Shown: positions 1-5,403 of the stretch, piece after piece
Layout: each line of letters starts with the position of its first letter
How positions within the stretch are numbered: the first letter of the stretch is position 1
Source of the DNA: Frankiaceae bacterium
Lineage (GTDB): Bacteria > Actinomycetota > Actinomycetes > JAFAQI01
Direction: 5' to 3'
NCBI GenBank assembly: GCA_030840615.1
Contig: JAVEEE010000483.1
Coordinates: forward strand, 1-5,607
Length of the DNA: 5,607 nucleotides
Notes under the pieces: generated by a model
What the model saw: the letters and a program-made list of their open reading frames with translations, nothing else
Told to the model about the DNA's origin: nothing
Databases searched by the model: none
Translations under genes and position numbers: made by a program

Positions 1-1
1 C

Positions 2-748
2 GACCACTGCTTTGCTGACGCTCCGGCGAGGTCGAGCGCGGTGCGGGCGTTCGTCACCGGCGCTGACGAGTGGCGCAACCTCGAGGAGTGGCCGCTCGCC
101 ACCTCACAGGTCGAGCTGCACCTTGCAACTGACCCGGCAACTGACCCGGGAACTGGCCCGGCAACGGGCGGGGCAGCTGGCCGGACGACCGGCCGGCTGG
201 TCAGCGGCAGCGATGACGCAGGACAGACGACTTTCGTGTTCGACCCCGCCGACCCGACGCCCGCGCTCGGCGGGCGGACTACCGACCCGAGCGAGTCTGG
301 CGCGAAGGACAACCGGCCGCTCGCGGCCCGCTCCGACGTCGTCTCGTTCACCGGCGATGCATTGCCCGACCCGATGGAAATCTGCGGCAACCCCGAACTG
401 GAGCTGCGACTCGCGGTCACCAACCCACACTCCGACGTGTTCGTGCGACTGTGTGACGTCGATCCCAAGGGCCGGGTCGTCAACATCGCGGATGCATTCG
501 TCCGACTGGACCCAAGCGCGCCGACAGAGCACCGCCAGCTCGTCCGGTTGACCCTCGACCCCTGCTGGCACCGTATCGTCGCAGGCCATCGCCTTCAGCT
601 GCTGATAGCGGGCGGCGCGCACCCTAGGTTCGCCCGCAATCTGGGCACGCCGGGTCCGGTGGCCGACGGGTCTGCGCTCGAAGTGCAGCCGCACACCATC
701 CATCACCGCGACACGACGCTGCGGTTGCCCGTGGTCGCGGGCGGCTGA
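2..748 (+). CDS. CocE/NonD family hydrolase, C-terminal part (5' end outside window)
   Basis: The frame is open from the first bases of the window to TGA at 746-748, giving 248 residues that begin mid-protein, so this is the 3' part of a larger gene. What is visible matches the C-terminal non-catalytic jelly-roll domain of the X-Pro dipeptidyl-peptidase / cocaine esterase (CocE) family. Diagnostic stretches are VRAFVTGADEWRNLEEWPL near the start, FDPADPTPALGG in the middle, DVFVRLCDVDPKGRVVNIAD, and GHRLQLLIAGGAHPRFARNLGT near the end. Family members are serine hydrolases acting on esters or amides; the alpha/beta-hydrolase domain with the nucleophilic Ser lies upstream of the window, so activity cannot be confirmed here. 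A GTG at 41 could be mistaken for a start, but conserved family sequence continues upstream of it. A repeat-encoded Thr/Pro/Gly-rich linker follows VELHLATDP. The FAD monooxygenase gene follows after 12 nt, suggesting co-transcription. The substrate is unknown. Confidence 0.88.
   Translation, partial: DHCFADAPARSSAVRAFVTGADEWRNLEEWPLATSQVELHLATDPATDPGTGPATGGAAGRTTGRLVSGSDDAGQTTFVFDPADPTPALGGRTTDPSESGAKDNRPLAARSDVVSFTGDALPDPMEICGNPELELRLAVTNPHSDVFVRLCDVDPKGRVVNIADAFVRLDPSAPTEHRQLVRLTLDPCWHRIVAGHRLQLLIAGGAHPRFARNLGTPGPVADGSALEVQPHTIHHRDTTLRLPVVAGG
125..160 (+). repeat. 12-bp tandem repeat, three copies, inside the CocE-type gene
   Basis: GCAACTGACCCG occurs twice in exact tandem (125-136, 137-148), followed by a third copy with two changes (GGAACTGGCCCG, 149-160) and a decayed partial copy GCAACGGGC from 161. 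The unit is four codons and stays in the reading frame, encoding ATDP-ATDP-GTGP-ATG. It falls in a surface-loop region of the beta-sandwich domain, where length variation should be tolerated. It probably arose by replication slippage. Confidence 0.85.
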
Positions 749-760
749 CGTTTACGGCGC

Positions 761-2359
761 ATGACGACCGTCGACGTTCTCGTGATCGGCGGTGGTCCTG
801 TCGGGCTGACCGCTGCTGCGCTGCTCGGAGATCTCGGCGTCGAGACGCTGCTGGTTGACCGCAAGCCGACCACGTCGTCGCATCCACGCGCGTTCGGCGT
901 CCATCCACGCACGATGGAGGTCTGGCGGCGGCTCGGTGTCGCCGACGACGTGCGTTCGGTGGCGGTGCCCCCCGAGCACACCGCCGGCATCGGCTGGATG
1001 ACCAGCCTGACGGGCATGGAGGTCGGGCGGCTCATGTTCCCGCCACCGCCGTCCGTCGAGGTGAGCCCCGAGCCGGGCTGCTTCTGCGCGCAGCACCGTT
1101 ACGAAGCCGTTCTGCACGAGGCGGCCCAGGCCCGCGCTGCGGTCTCGGTCCGGTTCGGTTGCGAGGTGACGGCGATCCAGCGGCCTGACGCGCCCCGCCT
1201 GACGGTGGTCGACTCCTCGACCGGGGTCAGCGAGGTCGTAAGCGCACGCTACGTCGTCGCCGCCGACGGTTTGGCCAGTCCGGTTCGACAGCGGCTCGGC
1301 GTGAGGGAAAGAGCGACCGGCCGGTTCGGGCACTCGGTCAACGTCTACTTCCGCGCCGACCTTGCCCCGCTGCGCAAAGAGCGGCCGTTCGCCCTGACCT
1401 GGACCGTCGGCCCCGGAGCCGAGGGCACCTTCGCAGTCGTCGCAGCCGACCTCCACGAGTGGACTTTCAACTTCGAGGCAGATCCCGATCATGTGTATTC
1501 GGAGGCCGAGCTCATCGCGGCGGTGCAACGTGGCGTGGGCGATCCCGGACTCGCCGTCGAGATCCTGGACGTGCTGCGCTGGGACTACGAACAAGCGGTC
1601 ACCGACAGCTGGTGCGTCGGGCGCACCTTCTTCTGCGGCGACTCCGCCCACCGATTCCCGCCGCACGGCGGGTTCGGCATGAACAGCGGAGTGCAGGACG
1701 CCGAAAACCTTGCCTGGAAGCTCGCCGCGGTGCTGCGCTGGGGAGCAGGCGAGAGCCTGCTCGACACCTACGAGACCGAGCGCAAGCCGGTCGCGACCTA
1801 CAACAGCGCACGAGCCCTCGCCAACACGCAGGCCTTGGCCAGCGCGAAATGGGACGCCGAGCACGCTCAGGCGTCAGTAGATGCACAGGTCGAGCACTTC
1901 TTCACCCTTGGCCAACAGATGGGCACCGTCTACCGGTCGGCTGCTGTCATCGACGATGGCCAGCCGGTAGAACAGTCCACCGTCACGACCTACGTCGAGT
2001 CCGCCTGTCCCGGCGCACGCGCACCCCATGTTGAGCTGCGGGGCGCCGACGGGCGAAGCATTTCGACGATCGATCTCTGCCGCGGCAGGTTCGTCGCCCT
2101 GGTCGGCGCCGGGGCGCCAATACCGGACGAGCGACGCCCGGCGAGCGATGGTCGGCCGCCGATCGCCTGGGCCGCAATCGGTCCCACCGGTGACTACCGC
2201 CCCATCGGCCGGTCCTGGCATGACGTTTACGGTGTCGGTGATGCCGGCACCGTCCTCGTCCGTCCCGACGGTCACGTTGCCGCCAGGTTCGCTGAACCGC
2301 CTTCGCCAGCGACTGTCGCTGAAGTGGTGCAACGCCTCCTTGGGCGACTCGCGGGCTAG
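761..2359 (+). CDS. FAD-dependent aromatic monooxygenase (PheA/TfdB family, class A flavoprotein hydroxylase)
   Basis: This 532-residue protein is expected to hydroxylate an aromatic ring using NAD(P)H, O2 and FAD in the cytoplasm. The N-terminal Rossmann fold has the GxGxxG dinucleotide motif (GGGPVG, residues 10-15) with the ribose-binding acid D33 at the end of the second strand. The DG motif (AADGLASPVR, about 168-176) and the GD motif (FCGDSAHRFPPHGGFGMNSG, about 291-310, then VQDAENLAWKLA) are intact. These three motifs define the PHBH/PheA superfamily. The C-terminal part (about 410-532) looks like the thioredoxin-like domain typical of phenol and 2,4-dichlorophenol hydroxylases, and total length fits that family. 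The ATG at 761 puts the FAD motif at the usual distance, although no good Shine-Dalgarno precedes it, which is consistent with coupling to the hydrolase gene 12 nt upstream. Related enzymes also tailor polyketides, so a biosynthetic rather than catabolic role is possible. The substrate is unknown. Confidence 0.92.
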   Translation: MTTVDVLVIGGGPVGLTAAALLGDLGVETLLVDRKPTTSSHPRAFGVHPRTMEVWRRLGVADDVRSVAVPPEHTAGIGWMTSLTGMEVGRLMFPPPPSVEVSPEPGCFCAQHRYEAVLHEAAQARAAVSVRFGCEVTAIQRPDAPRLTVVDSSTGVSEVVSARYVVAADGLASPVRQRLGVRERATGRFGHSVNVYFRADLAPLRKERPFALTWTVGPGAEGTFAVVAADLHEWTFNFEADPDHVYSEAELIAAVQRGVGDPGLAVEILDVLRWDYEQAVTDSWCVGRTFFCGDSAHRFPPHGGFGMNSGVQDAENLAWKLAAVLRWGAGESLLDTYETERKPVATYNSARALANTQALASAKWDAEHAQASVDAQVEHFFTLGQQMGTVYRSAAVIDDGQPVEQSTVTTYVESACPGARAPHVELRGADGRSISTIDLCRGRFVALVGAGAPIPDERRPASDGRPPIAWAAIGPTGDYRPIGRSWHDVYGVGDAGTVLVRPDGHVAARFAEPPSPATVAEVVQRLLGRLAG

Positions 2360-2377
2360 TCAGCGCCGCGCCTCCGG

Positions 2378-2782
2378 TCACGCGCCGTCTCGCTGCTCGC
2401 GAGAGTGCGCGATCGTGTCGCGAGCGACGTGGGAAACATGCTCGTCGACAAGGCGGTAGACCATTTCGCGGCCGCGGCGTTGGGTCGCGACGAGCCCCGC
2501 GGCACGCAGTGTCTTGAGGTGTTGTGAGGCAAGTGGTTGGGAGACCCCAAGGGCCTCGACAAGCTCATGCACACAGCGGGGTGCGTCGGTGAGCAGGTCG
2601 ACGATCGCCAGCCGAAGCGGCGCGGACAAAGCCCGCAGCAGTTCACTCGCAGCGTCGTAGTCGCTGAGCTCGACGGAGGGCAGCACCGGAAGGGGTCCGG
2701 GGTCGTGCGGTTGAGCTCGGCTGCCGGCTGCGGCGTCGGACGGTGTCGTCATTGCCTTGCCCATCCATGCACGTATGCGCAT
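2378..2782 (-). CDS. ArsR/SmtB-family metal-sensing transcriptional repressor
   Basis: The 134-residue protein is a dimeric winged-helix metalloregulator. The core LLRALSAPLRLAIVDLLTDAPRCVHELVEAL (48-78) and recognition helix VSQPLASQHLKTLRAAGLV (80-98), followed by a beta-wing QRRGREMVYRL (101-111), are textbook ArsR. The last helix carries D113-x-H115-x10-H126-x2-E129, the spacing of the alpha5 zinc site of SmtB/CzrA (SmtB D104, H106, H117, E120). The alpha3 CxC motif of lead/cadmium sensors appears as C70-V-H72. The overall pattern, including RCVHEL, resembles mycobacterial SmtB (Rv2358), so Zn is the likeliest effector. The gene is divergent from the metal ABC importer. Start is uncertain: ATGs at 2782, 2764 and 2752 are in frame. 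The one at 2752 has a weak GGATGG-type ribosome site and would leave the 2767-2782 palindrome outside the coding region, giving a 124-residue protein. Its stop lies 18 bp from the convergent monooxygenase stop. Confidence 0.93.
   Translation of the reverse strand: MRIRAWMGKAMTTPSDAAAGSRAQPHDPGPLPVLPSVELSDYDAASELLRALSAPLRLAIVDLLTDAPRCVHELVEALGVSQPLASQHLKTLRAAGLVATQRRGREMVYRLVDEHVSHVARDTIAHSREQRDGA
2395..2425. terminator. Possible hairpin at convergent gene ends (weak)
   Basis: GCTCGCGA (2395-2402) and TCGCGAGC (2418-2425) are a perfect 8-bp inverted repeat with a 15-nt loop. It starts 36 nt after the monooxygenase stop and lies within the last codons of the convergent ArsR-type gene. It could help end the rightward transcript. 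There is no T-tract, and the sequence also encodes the alpha5 metal-site region, so the pairing may be coincidental in GC-rich DNA. Confidence 0.25.
2767..2782. promoter_or_regulatory. Candidate ArsR/SmtB operator palindrome at the regulator's start
   Basis: ATGCACGTATGCGCAT is an imperfect palindrome: 6 of 8 positions match between the two half-sites, with outer ATGC/GCAT arms fully paired. It overlaps the most upstream ATG of the regulator gene. ArsR/SmtB proteins bind imperfect palindromes near their own start, so autoregulation is plausible. The assignment rests on position and symmetry only. Confidence 0.35.
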
Positions 2783-2833
2783 TGGTCAGTACGACGGTTG
2801 GACGGTGTCATTGTCGCGCGCCCACTGACCAGT
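2781..2833. promoter_or_regulatory. Divergent promoter region with paired near-palindromic 10-mers
   Basis: The spacer between the regulator and the importer operon holds ATTGGTCAGT at 2781-2790 and, in opposite orientation, ACTGACCAGT at 2824-2833 (reverse complement ACTGGTCAGT). They match at 9 of 10 positions, with TGGTCAGT/ACTGACCA exact. The second copy is itself nearly palindromic (ACTG-AC-CAGT). Their centres are 43 bp apart, about four helical turns, so a protein bound at both would lie on one face of the DNA. A weak promoter-like pair TTGGTC (2783-2788) and TGTCAT (2806-2811) with 17-bp spacing could serve the plus-strand operon. No strong consensus promoter is visible for either direction. 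Confidence 0.45.
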
Positions 2834-2849
2834 CGGTGCTTGTGGGAGT

Positions 2850-2856
2850 GGGAGGA
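2850..2856 (+). promoter_or_regulatory. Ribosome binding site of the metal-binding lipoprotein gene
   Basis: GGGAGGA lies 5 nt before the GTG at 2862 and is strongly complementary to the 16S anti-Shine-Dalgarno. It decides the GTG start, which also puts an Arg-rich signal peptide N-terminus at residues 4-6. Confidence 0.8.
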
Positions 2857-2861
2857 CTGCG

Positions 2862-3764
2862 GTGACTACGCGGCGACGGTGGCTAGCGGTCGGTCTGGTG
2901 GCCGGGGTGCTGGGATCGGGCTCTGGCTGTTCATCAACTGGACCCGCAGCTTCCGGATCCCGACCGGTCGCGGTGGTGGCAGCGGAGAACTTCTACGGCG
3001 ACCTCGCCCGCGACGTGGGCGGTGGTCACGTGCAGGTCACGTCGATCCTGTCGAACCCCGACGCGGATCCCCACCTGTTCGAGCCGGGAAGCCGCACCGG
3101 ACTGTCCGTCGCCAATGCAAAGGTCGTCATTCGCAACGGCGCCGGCTACGACGACTGGATGGTCAAGCTGCTCGACGCCGCACCGACCCGAGCACGACGG
3201 GTGGTGTCCGTCGCTGATGTTCTCGGCGTCGCCGGTCCGGACCCGAACCCCCACCTCTGGTATGACACGCCGTCGTTACCGAAGGTGGTCACGGCCATCG
3301 GCGACGCCCTGACGGCAGCTGATCCGGCACACGCGGACGACTACCGCGCTGGCGTCCGGCGAACGGTCATGTCGCTTCGACCACTGCAAGCCGCGGTAGC
3401 CCGGCTGAAAGCGCTTCATGGCGGCGCACCGGTCGCCTACACCGAACGCGTCCCCGGGCTGCTGCTCGCGGCAGCAGGTCTCCGGGTGCTCTCGCCGCCG
3501 GCATTCGCGCGAGCGATCGAGGACGGCGCCGACCCGGCACCGGCGGACATCGCGAAGATGCAGCGGCTGCTGACCAGCCACGCGGTGAAGGCCCTCCTCT
3601 ACAACGAACAGGCCACCTCCGCGCTGACCGCGCGACTGCAGCAGACCGCGCGCACTGCCGGCGTACCGGTCGTGCCCGTCACCGAAACCGAACCCGCAGG
3701 CACCACGTTCGTGTCTTGGCAGCTCGCGCAGGTGACCGCGCTGACGAACGCGCTTGACCGGTGA
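2862..3764 (+). CDS. Metal ABC transporter substrate-binding lipoprotein (ZnuA/TroA-like, cluster A-I)
   Basis: The 300-residue extracytoplasmic protein captures a divalent cation and delivers it to the permease encoded two genes downstream. The N-terminus is a lipoprotein signal: RRR at 4-6, hydrophobic LAVGLVAGVLG, then GSGC with C23 as probable lipidated Cys; Gly rather than Leu at -3 makes the lipobox non-canonical. Mature-protein landmarks of the family are AAENFYGDLARDVGG (40-54), the first metal ligand in NPDADPHLFEP (H71), and the second in PNPHLWYD (H131). At the third ligand position ZnuA has His, but here the aligned segment VAYTERVPGLLLAAAGL puts Glu (E195), as in Mn-type PsaA/MntC. 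The fourth, usually Asp, appears to be E275 in VPVTETEPAG. No His-rich loop typical of many ZnuA proteins is present. The metal is therefore open: Zn from the regulator context, Mn or another metal from the ligand set. It overlaps the ATPase gene by 4 bp (GTGA). Confidence 0.93.
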   Translation: MTTRRRWLAVGLVAGVLGSGSGCSSTGPAASGSRPVAVVAAENFYGDLARDVGGGHVQVTSILSNPDADPHLFEPGSRTGLSVANAKVVIRNGAGYDDWMVKLLDAAPTRARRVVSVADVLGVAGPDPNPHLWYDTPSLPKVVTAIGDALTAADPAHADDYRAGVRRTVMSLRPLQAAVARLKALHGGAPVAYTERVPGLLLAAAGLRVLSPPAFARAIEDGADPAPADIAKMQRLLTSHAVKALLYNEQATSALTARLQQTARTAGVPVVPVTETEPAGTTFVSWQLAQVTALTNALDR

Positions 3765-4564
3765 CCGCGGTGCCAGTGCTCAGACTGGACCGGGTAGCCG
3801 CCGGCCACGGCAAAACCCCGCTCTGGTCGGACCTCACGTTCGACATCGCGCCCGGCGAGTTCATCGCGGTGCTCGGCGGCAACGGCACCGGCAAGACCAC
3901 CTTGTTGCGGATCCTGCTCGGTCAACTCGATCCTGCGGCCGGGAGGGTCGAGGTGCTTGGCAGTCCACCGCGTCGCGGCAACAGCAAGGTCGGGTATGTG
4001 CCGCAGCAACACACCTTCGACCGTGACCTGCCCCTACGCGGTGTCGACCTGGTGAGGCTCGGACTGGACGGACACCGATGGGGCATCGCGCTGCCGTCCC
4101 GTGCTGCGAAGCAGCGGGTCACAACCGCGATCACCGCCGTCGGCGCCGACAGCTACGCGACCGAACCCGTTGGGCGACTCTCCGGTGGCGAGCAGCAACG
4201 GCTTCGGGTCGCCCAGGCACTGGTGGCCGACCCGCTGATGCTGCTGGCCGACGAACCCTTGCTCTCCCTCGACCTCGCCAGCCAACAGCAGGTCTGCGCC
4301 CTGCTGGACGCCCGCAGACGACAGGCAGGCACGGCAGTCGTCGTCGTCACCCACGAAGTCAACCCGGTGCTCCCCTACGCCGACCGCGTGCTCTACCTCG
4401 CCGGTGGGGCCTGGGCCGCCGGTGCGCCGGACGACGTCCTCACGACCGAGACACTCTCCCGGCTGTACCAGGCCCCCGTCGACGTACTCCGCGTGCGGGA
4501 CCGGATCGTCATCGTCGGCACCCCGGACGCCAGCCACCATCCCCATCACGAGCTGCGCGTCTGA
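3761..4564 (+). CDS. Metal ABC transporter ATP-binding protein (ZnuC-like)
   Basis: This 267-residue cytoplasmic ATPase powers the importer. All nucleotide-binding elements are intact: Walker A GGNGTGKT (39-46), Q-loop in VGYVPQQHTF (Q82/Q83), signature LSGGEQQR (140-147), Walker B LMLLADEP (159-166, catalytic E165), D-loop SLD (169-171) and switch H198 in VVTHE. The length and the DRDLPLRGVDLVRLGL segment after the Q-loop fit the ZnuC/MntB-type subfamily of cluster A-I importers. The GTG at 3761 overlaps the stop of the binding-protein gene as GTGA, favouring coupled translation; GTG at 3770 is a less likely alternative. The gene's own TGA shares its last base with the permease ATG. The C-terminus contains the cluster HHPHH (259-263), four residues from the end, which could bind metal. 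This is an unusual touch on an ATPase but of unproven role. Confidence 0.95.
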   Translation: MTAVPVLRLDRVAAGHGKTPLWSDLTFDIAPGEFIAVLGGNGTGKTTLLRILLGQLDPAAGRVEVLGSPPRRGNSKVGYVPQQHTFDRDLPLRGVDLVRLGLDGHRWGIALPSRAAKQRVTTAITAVGADSYATEPVGRLSGGEQQRLRVAQALVADPLMLLADEPLLSLDLASQQQVCALLDARRRQAGTAVVVVTHEVNPVLPYADRVLYLAGGAWAAGAPDDVLTTETLSRLYQAPVDVLRVRDRIVIVGTPDASHHPHHELRV

Positions 4565-5373
4565 TGTTCAGCCAACTGCTCGCCACGCACTTCGTCCACG
4601 TCGCGCTCGCGGCCGCCACCGTGGTCGGCATCCTCGCCGGACTGCTCGGACCCTTCGTCGTCGCCCGCAACAACGCCTTCGCCGTCCACGGCATCGCCGA
4701 ACTCGGGCTCACCGGCGCAGCCGGCGGATTGCTTATCGGTCTCGACGCCACCACCGGCGCACTCCTCGGCTCGGTCACGGTTGGGGTGCTCCTCGGCGTT
4801 CTCGGGCTGCGTGGCCGTGACCGGGACACCGCCACCGGGACCTTGCTCGCCGCCGGCCTCGGCCTCGGAGTGCTGTTCCTGTCCAGGCTGCACACCTACG
4901 CCACCACCGGCTTCGGACTGCTGTTTGGCTCCATCACTTCCGTGTCCGACACCCAGTTGCACCGACTGCTGCTCATCACCGGCGCCGTCACGGTCATCCT
5001 CGCCGCGCTCTGGCGGCCGCTCTGGTTCACCTCCGTCGACCCCGACACAGCCGAAGCACGGGGCGTCCCCACCCGCGGACTCGCCGTCGCCTTCCCGGTG
5101 CTACTTGCCGCCGCCGTTGCGACGGCCATCCAGGTGACTGGCGTCCTCCTCATCCTGACCCTGCTCGTCACGCCGGCGGCGGCCGCGCACCGACTCACCA
5201 GCCGCCCGGGCACAGCCGTCGCGGTGTCGGTCGCGGTAGCCGTCGTCGCCGCAGACGGCGGCATCCTCGCCAGCCTGCAATGGGACGCCCCGACCAGCTT
5301 CTACATTGCCGTCTTCTCCTTCGCGGCGTATGTGTTCGCCCGAATCATCGGCAGACCCGAGCTGGCCCGATGA
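4564..5373 (+). CDS. Metal ABC transporter permease (ABC-3 family, ZnuB-like)
   Basis: The 269-residue integral membrane protein forms, as a dimer, the translocation path for the metal released by the binding protein. It is strongly hydrophobic, with about eight membrane segments, roughly at 11-33, 45-60, 64-83, 91-108, 133-150, 172-205 (probably two), 216-235 and 244-262. Family landmarks are GPFVVARNNAFAVHGIAELGLTGAAGGLLIG (29-59), matching the conserved ABC-3 stretch after the first helix, and the late VTGVLLILTLLVTPAAAAHRLT (191-212) segment. The start is ATG 4564, one base inside the ATPase stop (TGATG). The same frame stays open upstream to 4078, but that extension runs antiparallel to no known family and overlaps the whole second half of the ATPase gene, so it is rejected. 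This is the last gene of the three-gene operon; a weak hairpin follows directly after the stop. Confidence 0.93.
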   Translation: MFSQLLATHFVHVALAAATVVGILAGLLGPFVVARNNAFAVHGIAELGLTGAAGGLLIGLDATTGALLGSVTVGVLLGVLGLRGRDRDTATGTLLAAGLGLGVLFLSRLHTYATTGFGLLFGSITSVSDTQLHRLLLITGAVTVILAALWRPLWFTSVDPDTAEARGVPTRGLAVAFPVLLAAAVATAIQVTGVLLILTLLVTPAAAAHRLTSRPGTAVAVSVAVAVVAADGGILASLQWDAPTSFYIAVFSFAAYVFARIIGRPELAR

Positions 5374-5403
5374 CGTCGCGGCTGAACCATCAGAGCCGTC
5401 GTC
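5372..5403. terminator. Weak bidirectional hairpin between convergent stops
   Basis: CGGCT (5379-5383) pairs with AGCCG (5394-5398) around a 10-nt loop, and after small bulges GACG (5372-5375) pairs with CGTC (5400-5403). The structure fills the gap between the permease stop and the stop of the minus-strand gene exactly, which is a sensible place for a shared terminator. It lacks a T-run on either side and the stem is interrupted, so the call is tentative. Confidence 0.35.

Noticed and set aside
12..551. Second plus-strand frame and the matching minus-strand frame (104-706) over the hydrolase
   Set aside because: Both are low-complexity Arg/Ser-rich or antisense translations; the CocE-family motifs are all in the frame ending at 748.
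752..1864. Long minus-strand open frame (370 codons) opposite the monooxygenase
   Set aside because: It is antisense to an intact, motif-complete gene, and the translation shows no recognisable domain. Such frames are common opposite GC-rich codon-biased genes.
2360..2377. Terminator in the monooxygenase/regulator intergenic gap
   Set aside because: Only 18 bp with no self-complementary stem or T-run.
2783..2861. Zur box or metal/cofactor riboswitch upstream of the importer
   Set aside because: No AT-rich Zur-type palindrome (TGAAAATnATTTTCA-like) is visible, and the 5' region is too short for a known riboswitch.
2537..3217. Plus-strand frame crossing the regulator and the divergent promoter
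   Set aside because: It spans the antisense of the regulator, the intergenic spacer and an alternative frame of the lipoprotein gene, with no family signature.
4078..4563. Upstream extension of the permease frame
   Set aside because: It overlaps the entire second half of the ATPase and is Arg/Pro-rich out-of-frame sequence. The permease family begins at ATG 4564.
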